Shown in pieces: positions 8,433 through 16,872 of a DNA stretch of 64,000 bases. The translations under genes and the position numbers were made by a program. The notes beneath the pieces were generated by a model that saw nothing but the letters and a program-made list of their open reading frames with translations, had not been told where the DNA came from and searched no databases. The stretch is taken from NCBI GenBank assembly GCA_947501115.1, contig CANMVX010000001.1:124001-188000 (forward strand), in the 5' to 3' direction. The DNA is from Haliscomenobacteraceae bacterium (GTDB taxonomy: Bacteria; Bacteroidota; Bacteroidia; Chitinophagales; Saprospiraceae). How positions within the stretch are numbered: the stretch's first letter is position 1; every line of letters starts with the position of its first letter.

Positions 8433-10097
8433 ATGAAAGGGATATTACTTTTTTGTTTGTCATTTGTGGGGTACATTTCACTGATTAATGCTCAATCAGT
8501 GACTATAAATATGGATTCTACTCCTGCTCATCCCACGGCTATTCTGGAAATTTTTTCAGAGAACAAAGGCATCTTGATTCCAAGAATGACGGCTGTTCAA
8601 AGGCAAGCGATTGTTTCTCCGGCGACAGGATTGGTTGTTTTTCAATTGGATGGAACGAAAGGATTATGGTATTTTGACGGACTTAAATGGCGTAATGAAG
8701 TTCCAGGAAATCAGGCAGGACAACTTAAATATTGGAATGGTGAATTCTGGGTTTTAATTCCCCCTGGACAAAATGGTCAAACATTGACATTTTGTAATGG
8801 CATTCCTCAATGGGGACCCTGCCAGGACCAAATTACCCAAGTTACAACCAATACAATAACGGCGTTAACAGATACTTCTTTGTCCATAAATATATCGGTA
8901 AATGTTTTCCCATTAAGCCTTATCACAGAAAGTGGTGTTTGTTACGGTAACGTTTTAAATCCAACGGTGTCATCTTCATTGGTAAAATCAACGAGTAGTC
9001 TGGTTGGAAGCATCAATTTGAATGTTCTTTCCCTTTTAAAACAGACTACTTATCATTTTAGAGCTTATGCAAAGCTCTCTGATGGTAGAATTATTTATGG
9101 GAATAACCTGAACTTTACCACATCCGGTAGTTCTGCGGCTTTGGTTGTAACGCTGCCAGCAACTAATATTTCTGCCAATTCATTTACTTTAAATGGTGAG
9201 GTTCTTCAAGATGGCGGGTCTGTATTAAGTGCCAGAGGATTCGTATGGGGGAAATCACCAAATCCAATATTAACCAATAATTTAACAACAAATGGAAATG
9301 GTTTGGGCATATTTCAGGCGGTTATAAATGGCTTAACTGGAAATACAACTTATTATATTCGTTCTTATTGCATTAATGATCAGGGAGTGGTGTATGGAAA
9401 TCCTATTATTGTAAAAACTTTAACCAGTGCAGATGGTGAATTTGGACGGTTTATTAAAGTTAATGGCGGTACCTTTAATATGGGCAGTGATTTTGGAAAT
9501 AATATAGAAAAACCTATTCATTCGATCACGCTAAACTCTTTTTATTTAGCTGAAACGGAAGTAACTCAAGGTCTGTGGGAGGAAATTATGGGCTCTGACC
9601 CTTCTTTTAACTATGATTGCGATAACTGTCCTGTGGAAAATGTAAGTTGGCTCGATATACAGGATTTTCTTAAAAAATTGAACGCTAAACAATCAACTTT
9701 TGTGTTTAGATTGCCAACAGAAGCTGAATGGGAATTTGCAGCTAAGGGTGGATCCAATTCGACAGAATTCTTGTTTGCTGGTTCATCTGATATAAATGAG
9801 GTTACCTGGTTTACGGAAAATTCTGGCCGAAAATCACAACCAGTAAAATCTAAAAAGCCTAATTCTTTAGGTCTATATGATATGTCAGGGAATGTTTGGG
9901 AATGGGTGCAAGATTGGTTTAATTTTTATAAGCCGGGCTCATTTACAAATCCAACGGGTCCTGCAAATGGTTCCAGTAAATTATATAGAGGAGGCAGTTT
10001 TGATGATATTTCCGATGATTGCAGAGTTTCCTATAGGTACGGCAATCCTCCGGCAAGCCGTTTTAATAATTTAGGATTCAGATTAGCTCATGATTAA
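8433..10097 (+). CDS. Secreted protein with C-terminal formylglycine-generating-enzyme (SUMF1-like) domain
   Basis: A 554-residue exported protein. Residues 1-21 are a signal peptide (MKGILLFCLSFVGYISLINA). The next ~110 residues resemble the N-termini of Bacteroidota surface proteins (IPRMTAVQRQAI... LKYWNGEFWV). Two Fn3-like repeats follow (~140-240 and ~245-330), each with GVCYG/GFVWG and TYHFRAYA/TYYIRSYC strands. The C-terminal ~215 residues are an FGE-sulfatase/SUMF1 domain: VNGGTFNMGS, ETEVTQGLWEEIMG, RLPTEAEWEFAAKGG, MSGNVWEWVQDW, YRGGSFDD and NLGFRLA. I see no pair of Cys clearly matching true FGE catalytic cysteines, so it may be a binding or scaffold version of the fold, as is common in Bacteroidota. 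Its stop overlaps the next gene by 8 nt. Confidence 0.87.
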   Translation: MKGILLFCLSFVGYISLINAQSVTINMDSTPAHPTAILEIFSENKGILIPRMTAVQRQAIVSPATGLVVFQLDGTKGLWYFDGLKWRNEVPGNQAGQLKYWNGEFWVLIPPGQNGQTLTFCNGIPQWGPCQDQITQVTTNTITALTDTSLSINISVNVFPLSLITESGVCYGNVLNPTVSSSLVKSTSSLVGSINLNVLSLLKQTTYHFRAYAKLSDGRIIYGNNLNFTTSGSSAALVVTLPATNISANSFTLNGEVLQDGGSVLSARGFVWGKSPNPILTNNLTTNGNGLGIFQAVINGLTGNTTYYIRSYCINDQGVVYGNPIIVKTLTSADGEFGRFIKVNGGTFNMGSDFGNNIEKPIHSITLNSFYLAETEVTQGLWEEIMGSDPSFNYDCDNCPVENVSWLDIQDFLKKLNAKQSTFVFRLPTEAEWEFAAKGGSNSTEFLFAGSSDINEVTWFTENSGRKSQPVKSKKPNSLGLYDMSGNVWEWVQDWFNFYKPGSFTNPTGPANGSSKLYRGGSFDDISDDCRVSYRYGNPPASRFNNLGFRLAHD

Positions 10098-11262
10098 TTA
10101 TCCATTAAAATCGGTATTACCCTTTGGTTTTTTTGTTTTGTTTACAACCTCTTTATGGTGTCAACTTACCGTAAATGGTACCTCTTTATTTATAGATTCC
10201 ACCACCCATCTAAATGTAGATGCAAATATTTTTATAGATAAAAATGGATCTCTTATCAGTAAAGGTATTTTGGCTGTTTCTGGAAAGGTAGAAAGTAACG
10301 GCATTAATGATCAAATAGATAACCTTCAAATTTTTGGTGATTTATCCGGGAATATTAATCTTTTAAACGGAAATATTAAGCACTTATTTTTACTAAAAAG
10401 CCCTACCGTCCATACCTTTCTTAACGGGGGTTCTTTAGAAGTATCAAACCTGCATTTTGTAAATAAATATACCTTTTTAACACTAAATGATACTGATATT
10501 GATATTGCTAATCTGTCTAACTTTAGCGAAGTTAATTATATTGTTACCAATGGAAAAGGTTTAGTAGGTAGAAATTTGTCTTTACATCCTGTGATTTTTC
10601 CAGTTGGCAGCGCTTTTTCAGGCTATTATCCCATTTCTATCGCATCTGTGACCAATAATGGGAATGAATACGCAAAAGTAGGTTTTATTGAATCTGGTAA
10701 TTATACAGATAAAAATCTTGGTGACGACCCAATATGGCAAATTGAAAATAATGGACCTATTCAATTTTCAATGCGTTGGGGAAATGAAAATAATTTACAT
10801 TCCGATGTATTAGATTTAAAGCAATTAAGGCTATATGGTTGGAATGGAACAGATTGGATATCAGTTGGATTTGATTCTCTTAGGGGTAATATTAACGCTG
10901 GCTTTTTAAAAACAAGGGTATTATTACCCAATGAATTTAAATTTTACAAACTGGAGTCCATTTTAAGAGTAGATTTATCTAATATTTTGAAGCTTAACAA
11001 TATAGAATTATTGCCATCATTTCCCAATCCTTTTTCTGGCAGTACCAGTTTGAACTTTAAACTTCACAAAGAGTCGCTAGTTACAGTTCAATTGTTTAGT
11101 CCTAATGGACAGTTAATCAATGAGTTTAAAAATAAATATTTAGATGGCTATCATTTTGAAAACTTACCGGAAGATTTATTTCCTGTTTCAGGTTTTTATT
11201 CCCTTCGTTTTATAGTTGGAGAAGAGGTAGTGCAAACAAAATTGTTGAAAATTAATTATTAG
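10090..11262 (+). CDS. T9SS type A sorting-domain protein, otherwise unrecognised
   Basis: A 390-residue predicted cell-surface or secreted protein. A hydrophobic N-terminus (LPFGFFVLFTTSLWCQ) serves as signal peptide. The middle is rich in short beta-strand repeats (e.g. GSLISKGILAVSGKVESNG, DLSGNINLLNGNIKHLFLL), suggesting a beta-solenoid or beta-sandwich. The C-terminal ~85 residues contain LLPSFPNPFSGSTSLNF and end in GFYSLRFIVGEEVVQTKLLKI, a type A T9SS sorting domain. The ATG overlaps the end of the FGE-fold gene by 8 nt, so the two are translationally coupled and probably act together at the cell surface. The 3' end overlaps hemD by 11 nt, convergently. Confidence 0.82.
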   Translation: MINYPLKSVLPFGFFVLFTTSLWCQLTVNGTSLFIDSTTHLNVDANIFIDKNGSLISKGILAVSGKVESNGINDQIDNLQIFGDLSGNINLLNGNIKHLFLLKSPTVHTFLNGGSLEVSNLHFVNKYTFLTLNDTDIDIANLSNFSEVNYIVTNGKGLVGRNLSLHPVIFPVGSAFSGYYPISIASVTNNGNEYAKVGFIESGNYTDKNLGDDPIWQIENNGPIQFSMRWGNENNLHSDVLDLKQLRLYGWNGTDWISVGFDSLRGNINAGFLKTRVLLPNEFKFYKLESILRVDLSNILKLNNIELLPSFPNPFSGSTSLNFKLHKESLVTVQLFSPNGQLINEFKNKYLDGYHFENLPEDLFPVSGFYSLRFIVGEEVVQTKLLKINY

Positions 11263-11959
11263 GTATATTACCAGATTTTATACCTGAAAAATCTATGATA
11301 GATTGAGCCATGCTTTCTTCCGTTGTAAATGGGCTCGTTATAACACTCGTGGCTCCTGAATATTTAAGTTGTTGTGCTGTAGTTTCTCCGATGGCAAGAC
11401 AATTTTTGTCTGATAAGTCATATTTTTTTGAGTAAGCAATTACGTTTAGAGGACTGGTGAAAACATAAATATCCGAAGGGGCTACCTCAAAGTTACTTTT
11501 AGGTAGATTATCATAAATAGCTAAATTGATTATTTCCAACGCTTCATTTTTTATAAAACGCTGAATGCTTTCCCGGGAATTTTTTGCTGAAGGAAATAAA
11601 ACCTTTTTTCCAGTAACCAGCGTCGAAAAACTGATTCCAACTTCTTCTGGATTACCATTTCCAGAAAAATCTGCTGTGATTTGATAAGTTAGTAGTTCCT
11701 TAGCGGTGGCTAAACCTATAGCTCCCCATTTTACAGAGGTTGGAATTTTTATAGATAAAGATTTTATTTGTTTAAAAAAAAATGAAACAGCATTTTTACT
11801 GGAGAAAAAAATCCAATCGCAAGGTTCAATGATTGAAAAAGGAAGGGGTAACAAGCCTATTAATGGTTCATCCTGTATAATAAAAGAACCAAAAGAGGCT
11901 AATTTTTCTCTGAAAGAGGAATTTTCAGGGAGGTGTCGGCTTATAAAAACGCGCGTCAT
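11252..11959 (-). CDS. hemD: Uroporphyrinogen-III synthase
   Basis: Cyclises hydroxymethylbilane to uroporphyrinogen III in haem biosynthesis. The 235-residue protein has the expected two-domain HemD pattern: MTRVFISRHLP at the N-terminus, CDWIFFSSKNAVSFFFKQI in the first half, GKKVLFPSAKNSRESI in the middle and DIYVFTSPLNVIAYS plus CLAIGETTAQQLKYSG near the end. Overall identity in this family is low, so the adjacent hemC supports the call. The start is 8 nt after the hemC stop, so they form an operon. It converges with and overlaps the T9SS cargo gene by 11 nt. Confidence 0.9.
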   Translation of the reverse strand: MTRVFISRHLPENSSFREKLASFGSFIIQDEPLIGLLPLPFSIIEPCDWIFFSSKNAVSFFFKQIKSLSIKIPTSVKWGAIGLATAKELLTYQITADFSGNGNPEEVGISFSTLVTGKKVLFPSAKNSRESIQRFIKNEALEIINLAIYDNLPKSNFEVAPSDIYVFTSPLNVIAYSKKYDLSDKNCLAIGETTAQQLKYSGATSVITSPFTTEESMAQSIIDFSGIKSGNIPNN

Positions 11960-11967
11960 ATATTATT

Positions 11968-12864
11968 TTATGATCGTAATTTTTCAACTACTTTTTCTGC
12001 TAATTGAAAATGGGTAGCTGACGAAATAGACACTCTGGTAATAGGTAAATCAAAAGAGGTTGAATAGGCAGCATGAACATGATAATTACTAAATTTATCT
12101 TTATAACAATATACCCCGAGAGGCATTTGACAACCCCCATCCATCAGATTTAAAACCTTTCGTTCAACATTGGTTACATCTGAAACCTCACTTTGATGAA
12201 TACCCATCAATATTTTTCTCGTTTGGATATCATTGGCCATGGTTTGCCAGGCTAAAACGCCTTGAGCAGGTGCGGGAACAATCTCCGTTGGATCGAAGCG
12301 TATAACATGAAAGGAAGTGGTGTCAATATCTAAGCGAGCCAGTCCGGCAGATGCCAGTATGATGGCATCAAAGTCACCCTGTTCTAATTTCTGTATTCTC
12401 GTTGGAACATTACCACGAATATCAACTAATTGAAGATCAGGCCTTATATCTAATAGCTGACCTTTCCTCCTGGAGGAAGATGTTCCAACTCTGGCCTTTT
12501 CAGGTAATTGTAAAACTTTACCTTTGGCCGCAATATTTTTATTGATTAACAGGATGTCGGATGGATCTTCCCGATAGGATACAGCGGAAATAACTAAACC
12601 TTCCGGCGCATTCGTTGGTAAATCTTTCATAGAGTGAACGGCTAAATCAATTTCTCCTCTTAATAGGGCGTCCTCGATTTCTTTTGTGAAGAAGCCTTTT
12701 CCCTCCATCTTATCAAAAGATAAATGTTGTATTTGATCGCCCGTCGTTTTGATAATTATCAATTCTGATTCGATACCAATTGCTGATAATTTTTCTTGCG
12801 TAAAGTGCGCTTGCCACATGGCTAATTTACTCCCTCTGGTTCCAATTCGTAATTTAGGATTCAC
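11968..12864 (-). CDS. hemC: Porphobilinogen deaminase (hydroxymethylbilane synthase)
   Basis: Polymerises four porphobilinogens into hydroxymethylbilane. The N-terminus LRIGTRGSKLAMWQAHF is diagnostic. AVHSMKDLPT, SSRRKGQLLDIRPDL, IRGNVPTRI and the dipyrromethane-cofactor cysteine in DGGCQMPLGVY are all present, so it should be active. The longest frame starts with TTG at 12874-12876, but that TTG is the end of a perfect -7 promoter box (TATATTTG, 12874-12881 on the minus strand). I therefore place the start at the GTG at 12862-12864, giving MNPKLRIGTRGS, 9 nt after the box. First gene of hemC-hemD, divergent from lpxD. Confidence 0.9.
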   Translation of the reverse strand: MNPKLRIGTRGSKLAMWQAHFTQEKLSAIGIESELIIIKTTGDQIQHLSFDKMEGKGFFTKEIEDALLRGEIDLAVHSMKDLPTNAPEGLVISAVSYREDPSDILLINKNIAAKGKVLQLPEKARVGTSSSRRKGQLLDIRPDLQLVDIRGNVPTRIQKLEQGDFDAIILASAGLARLDIDTTSFHVIRFDPTEIVPAPAQGVLAWQTMANDIQTRKILMGIHQSEVSDVTNVERKVLNLMDGGCQMPLGVYCYKDKFSNYHVHAAYSTSFDLPITRVSISSATHFQLAEKVVEKLRS

Positions 12865-12873
12865 TTTTTTATG

Positions 12874-12881
12874 CAAATATA
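12874..12881 (-). promoter_or_regulatory. -7 promoter element TATATTTG upstream of hemC
   Basis: Perfect TAnnTTTG on the minus strand, ending 9 nt before the proposed GTG start of hemC. I see no matching -33 TTTG at 19 nt. Such a short leader implies a very short or leaderless mRNA. Confidence 0.55.
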
Positions 12882-12955
12882 AGATTGTAAAGGTAATTTT
12901 TCGATTTTATCAAAGGTTGCCTCATTAGTTGTAGTAAAGAAAGATGGCTTTTTAT

Positions 12956-12963
12956 TACCTTTG
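12956..12963 (+). promoter_or_regulatory. -7 promoter element TACCTTTG upstream of lpxD
   Basis: Perfect TAnnTTTG whose last base is 4 nt before the ATG at 12968. The longer upstream start at 12944 would be inside or ahead of the promoter. The message for lpxD is therefore probably leaderless or nearly so. No clear -33 box is seen. Confidence 0.55.
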
Positions 12964-12967
12964 CCTT

Positions 12968-13996
12968 ATGGAATTTTCAATGAAGGAACTCTCAAAATTG
13001 TTAGACGGGAAACTGGTAGGTAATCCGGAGGTAATTGTTTCCAAACCAAGTAAAATTGAAGAGGGTGGGGAAGGTTCTATTAGTTTTTTACATAATCCTC
13101 GTTATGAGGCTTATTTATATACAACTTCTGCGTCAGCTGTTTTAGTTCCTGAAAATTTTGAACCACGTTTCGCCGTTAAACCTACTTTACTTAAGGTAAA
13201 GAATGTTTATAATGCGATGGCACTTACCTTGGAGAAATTTTCAGAACCCGTCCTTTATCCAACAGGTATTGCCGACGAATCTGTTATTCATCCCAGTGTA
13301 TCTATTGGAAAAAAAGTGAGCGTTGGTATCTATACCGTCATTGAGCAAAATGGATTCATTGGGGAAAATACGATCATTTATCCTCAGGTTTTTATTGGTA
13401 AAAATGTGTCGATAGGTAAAAATTGTGTCCTTTTTCCTGGCGTTCGTATTTTAGCTGATTGTGAAATTGGTGATCATTGTATTCTGCATGCCAACGTGGT
13501 AATTGGCTGTGATGGCTTTGGATTTGTAGCCGACGGCGGCTCATTACTTCGTAAAATTCCTCAACTAGGTAATGTTATATTGGAAGATTATGTTGAAATA
13601 GGGGCTAATTCTACTATCGATAGGGCTACATTGGGTTCTACAAAAATTAAAAAGGGGGTCAAAATTGATAATCTTGTCCAGATTGGGCATAATGCTGAAG
13701 TGGGTGAAAACACAGTGATAGCCGCTCAAACAGGTGTTGCAGGGTCAACCCACATTGGTTCAAATTGCCAGATTGGCGGACAGGTTGGTTTTTCGGGTCA
13801 TCTGAAAATTGCAGATGGAACAAAAATTCAAGGACAAAGCGGTATTTCTGCATCTATTTCGACTTCTGGTCAATCCTTTATGGGTTCACCTGCCATACCT
13901 TATATTTCATTCTTGAAATCATTTTCCGTTTTCAAGCAACTTCCATCTCTTATTTTACGTCTTCAGAAAATAGAGAAAAAGTTGAACCAACTATAA
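12968..13996 (+). CDS. lpxD: UDP-3-O-acylglucosamine N-acyltransferase
   Basis: Third step of lipid A synthesis: adds the amide-linked hydroxyacyl chain to UDP-3-O-acylglucosamine. It has an N-terminal uridine-binding region (SKPSKIEEGGEGSISFLHNPRYEAYLY in two parts) and then a long left-handed beta-helix of hexapeptide repeats, with LVQIGHNAEVG carrying the catalytic His. About 342 residues, full length. The chosen start, MEFSMKELSKLL, matches the N-terminus of Bacteroidota LpxD proteins and sits just after the -7 element. First gene of lpxD-lpxC/fabZ-lpxA-ABC ATPase on the same strand. Confidence 0.93.
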   Translation: MEFSMKELSKLLDGKLVGNPEVIVSKPSKIEEGGEGSISFLHNPRYEAYLYTTSASAVLVPENFEPRFAVKPTLLKVKNVYNAMALTLEKFSEPVLYPTGIADESVIHPSVSIGKKVSVGIYTVIEQNGFIGENTIIYPQVFIGKNVSIGKNCVLFPGVRILADCEIGDHCILHANVVIGCDGFGFVADGGSLLRKIPQLGNVILEDYVEIGANSTIDRATLGSTKIKKGVKIDNLVQIGHNAEVGENTVIAAQTGVAGSTHIGSNCQIGGQVGFSGHLKIADGTKIQGQSGISASISTSGQSFMGSPAIPYISFLKSFSVFKQLPSLILRLQKIEKKLNQL

Positions 13997-14037
13997 TTAA
14001 AAACCAAACATTATTATTTATTTATATGACTTTTATA

Positions 14038-15435
14038 ATGAAGCAAAAAACTATTTCTAAAGCGGTAACTATTTCCGGAGTCGGTTTGCATACCGGGTCT
14101 TCCGTAACCATCACTTTAAAACCAGCTGAAGATAATCATGGAATTAAGTTTCAACGAATTGATTTACCTGGTAAACCTTTTGTTCCCGCAGATTGCAACA
14201 GGGTCACAAATACCACCAGATCTACGGTCATTGAATACGAAGGTGCTCTAGTGGCAACCATAGAACATTTACTATCTGCCATTTATGCAAAAGAAATTGA
14301 TAATCTACACATTGAAATAGATGGTTCGGAAGTTCCTTATCTGGACGGTTCCTCTAAAAAGTTCACTTCACTTTTGAATGAGGCGGGTGTTTTAGATCAA
14401 TCTGAAAATAAGTTGTTTTTTGAAATAGAAGAAACCATAGAGTTTAAGGACGAAGAATCAGGTGCACATTATGTGATTTCGCCTTATGATGGTTTTGAAG
14501 TTACCGTTCTGGTCGATTTTGATGCTCCTTACCCTGGGCAACAATTCGCCGTTTTATCGGGTCTTGAAATGTATGAGGGTGAAATTTCTCCGTCAAAATC
14601 ATTTGTTCTACTTAAGGATATTGATAGTTTAATGGCAAATGGCTTAATAAAAGGCGGAACGTTAGATAATGCTTTGGTGATAGCTGATCGCTTACCTTCC
14701 TCAGCTGATTGGGAAAAGTGGTCCTCTGTAACTCATAGTCAACTGCCTTTACCTACTACCTTGGGGGTAATAAACAAATCAAATCAAACCTTTGAAAATG
14801 AACCGGCAAGGCACAAACTATTAGACTTTATAGGTGATATTGCCTTACTAGGTGCGCCTATAAAAGGTCGTTTTGTTGTGCATAAACCTGGACACTCCTC
14901 TAATAATTTATTTGCGAGAGTACTTAAAAAACAGCTCCAGGAGCAAAAAAAACTACGAGGTAAACCTAAATACGATCCTTCCAAAACGCCCGTTTTCAAT
15001 TCTGTAAGGCTTGAATCCTGGTTACCTCACCGTTTTCCTTTTCTCCTTTTAGATAAAATTACAGAGTTAACGGATACTTATGTTGTGGGAGTAAAGAATA
15101 TTACGGTAAATGAACAGTATTTTCAGGGGCATTTTCCCGGTAATCCTGTCATGCCAGGTGTTTTACAAGTCGAAGCTATGGCCCAGACCGGAGGAATCCT
15201 TGCCCTTTCTACCGTAGAAGATCCCTGGAATTGGGATACCTATTTCCTGAAAATTGATAATGCTAAATTTAAAGCTAAAGTGTCTCCAGGTGATATTTTA
15301 CTTATCAAAATGGAACTGTTATCTCCCATTCGCAGAGGTATTTGTCACATGCAGGGCATCGCTTATGTTGATAATAAAATTGTTTCTGAAGCGGAGTTAA
15401 CCGCGCAGATTATTAGAAGAAAAGTAGAAAGTTAA
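14038..15435 (+). CDS. lpxC/fabZ: Bifunctional UDP-3-O-acyl-GlcNAc deacetylase / 3-hydroxyacyl-ACP dehydratase
   Basis: A natural fusion characteristic of Bacteroidota. Residues ~1-305 are Lpx[12 protein letters not shown], the Zn-ligand stretch [12 protein letters not shown], and [11 protein letters not shown] with the second His and Asp ligands. Residues ~325-466 are Fab[14 protein letters not shown] with the catalytic His and [20 protein letters not shown] with the hot-dog helix. It thus joins the committed lipid A step with fatty-acid elongation. The longest frame starts at 13765 inside lpxD and is spurious; ATG codons at 14026 and 14038 are both possible, and 14038 (MKQKTISK) aligns best with homologues. 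It starts 41 nt after lpxD and ends 2 nt before lpxA. Confidence 0.93.
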   Translation: MKQKTISKAVTISGVGLHTGSSVTITLKPAEDNHGIKFQRIDLPGKPFVPADCNRVTNTTRSTVIEYEGALVATIEHLLSAIYAKEIDNLHIEIDGSEVPYLDGSSKKFTSLLNEAGVLDQSENKLFFEIEETIEFKDEESGAHYVISPYDGFEVTVLVDFDAPYPGQQFAVLSGLEMYEGEISPSKSFVLLKDIDSLMANGLIKGGTLDNALVIADRLPSSADWEKWSSVTHSQLPLPTTLGVINKSNQTFENEPARHKLLDFIGDIALLGAPIKGRFVVHKPGHSSNNLFARVLKKQLQEQKKLRGKPKYDPSKTPVFNSVRLESWLPHRFPFLLLDKITELTDTYVVGVKNITVNEQYFQGHFPGNPVMPGVLQVEAMAQTGGILALSTVEDPWNWDTYFLKIDNAKFKAKVSPGDILLIKMELLSPIRRGICHMQGIAYVDNKIVSEAELTAQIIRRKVES

Positions 15436-15437
15436 TT

Positions 15438-16256
15438 ATGACAGACCAATCTTCGTTGTCATTTATTCATCCTGATGCCAAAATAGGGATTGGTTCTATT
15501 GTTTTACCTTTCAGTTATATTGATAAAGATGTTGTCATTGGAGATTATTGCAAAATTGGTCCCAATGCAACTATTTTATCCGGTACCAGATTGGGGAGTT
15601 TTTGTGAGGTTTTTCCTGGCGCTGTTTTAGGAGCCGTTCCGCAGGATCTAAAATTTAAAGGTGAGTATAGCACCTTGGTTATAGGTGATAAAACGGTTAT
15701 TAGAGAAGGTGCTACCCTCAATAGGGGAACCATGGAAACGGGTACAACTATCGTTGGAAGTCACTGCCTTATTATGGCTTACGTTCACGTGGCTCATGAT
15801 TGCATTATTGGAGATCATGTTATTTTATCTAATGGCGTTCAGCTGGCAGGTCATGTCCAAATTAATGATCATGCTGTCTTAGGCGGTAATGTGCTCGTTC
15901 AGCAATTTTGTAAAATTGGAAGATTTAGCTTCGTCGCTGGCGCCGGGCTTGTTCGAAATAATGTTCCTCCTTTTGTTAGAGTCGCCAGAGAACCTCTTTC
16001 TTACATCGGTATTAATCATATTGGCCTCGAGAGAAAGGGTTTTCAATTGTCTCAAATTGAAGAAATAAAAGGTATTTATAATGTGATTTTTGTCCAGAAT
16101 AATAGTATTTCTATTGGCCTCTCTTTGATAAAGAATTCGTTTCAATCGTCTGTCTTTAAAGATGAAATCATCTCTTTTTTTAGTCAATCAAAATCTATGA
16201 TATCCAGATTTAAATCAGACCCAGTGACACTAAATCATGAAGCTAGTTCTCAATAA
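15438..16256 (+). CDS. lpxA: Acyl-ACP--UDP-N-acetylglucosamine O-acyltransferase
   Basis: First step of lipid A synthesis. A 272-residue left-handed beta-helix protein with hexapeptide repeats (IHPDAKIGIGSIVLPFSYI onward), the catalytic-His motif MAYVHVAHDCIIGD, LAGHVQINDHAVLGG and the C-terminal helical domain. The length is slightly above the ~260 usual for the family because of a short C-terminal tail. It starts 2 nt after lpxC/fabZ, and its last 20 nt overlap the ABC ATPase gene, indicating tight translational coupling. Confidence 0.93.
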   Translation: MTDQSSLSFIHPDAKIGIGSIVLPFSYIDKDVVIGDYCKIGPNATILSGTRLGSFCEVFPGAVLGAVPQDLKFKGEYSTLVIGDKTVIREGATLNRGTMETGTTIVGSHCLIMAYVHVAHDCIIGDHVILSNGVQLAGHVQINDHAVLGGNVLVQQFCKIGRFSFVAGAGLVRNNVPPFVRVAREPLSYIGINHIGLERKGFQLSQIEEIKGIYNVIFVQNNSISIGLSLIKNSFQSSVFKDEIISFFSQSKSMISRFKSDPVTLNHEASSQ

Positions 16257-16869
16257 TATAGGGAAAAAATTTCCCCCGGATTGGATTTTTAAGAAAATTG
16301 ATTTTCAATTCAATGAAGGTCAGAAATATGCCTTGATTGGTCCAAATGGTTCGGGTAAATCTACGTTGTTAAAAATCCTTTCTGGACATCTTACCCCCAG
16401 TCAGGGAAAATTACTGCCGTTCTTAAATGATACCTTGATTCCTTTAGATCAATTATATAAACATATTTCTTTCGCCGCTCCTTATATGGATCTTATCGAG
16501 GAGTTTACCCTGGCTGAAACTATTCGATTTCATACTCAATTCAAACCTCTAAGGAACAATATGAGTGTTTCGGACCTTATGGATCTATTGAAACTTCAAA
16601 AATCTGTAAATAAACCCTTGAAATTTTTCTCCTCTGGTATGAAACAGCGGGTTAAACTTGGACTCGCTCTTTACTCAGATGTCCCTCTTGTTCTTTTAGA
16701 TGAACCAACAACGAACCTCGATGTGGAAGGTGCAGATTGGTATTTAGAGGGTATTAGTAGTCTTCCTAAAAATACCCTCCTTATTGTTGCCTCAAATACT
16801 CCCTCTGATTATGAGTCTTTTGATCACAAACTTTTTATAAAGGATTACAAGAAGAAATCTAAGGCATAA
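16237..16869 (+). CDS. ABC transporter ATP-binding protein
   Basis: A 210-residue stand-alone nucleotide-binding domain. It has Walker A GPNGSGKST (~residues 35-43), the signature SSGMKQRVKLGLAL and Walker B LVLLDEPTTNLD. No membrane domain is fused, and no permease gene is adjacent in the window. The start codon lies 20 nt inside lpxA, so it belongs to the lipid A transcription unit. A role in envelope or LPS transport is a guess from context only; an LptB assignment is not supported because the sequence is shorter and lacks LptB-specific features I recognise. It converges with the giant repeat gene, with a 3-nt gap. Confidence 0.85.
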   Translation: MKLVLNNIGKKFPPDWIFKKIDFQFNEGQKYALIGPNGSGKSTLLKILSGHLTPSQGKLLPFLNDTLIPLDQLYKHISFAAPYMDLIEEFTLAETIRFHTQFKPLRNNMSVSDLMDLLKLQKSVNKPLKFFSSGMKQRVKLGLALYSDVPLVLLDEPTTNLDVEGADWYLEGISSLPKNTLLIVASNTPSDYESFDHKLFIKDYKKKSKA

Positions 16870-16872
16870 AGT

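Noticed and set aside
13765-14037. Long upstream extension of the lpxC/fabZ frame into lpxD
   Set aside because: It is a different frame of lpxD; conserved LpxC sequence begins at about 14038.
16237-16869. LptB call for the ABC ATPase after lpxA
   Set aside because: Only generic ABC motifs are visible, and no Lpt partner genes adjoin it.
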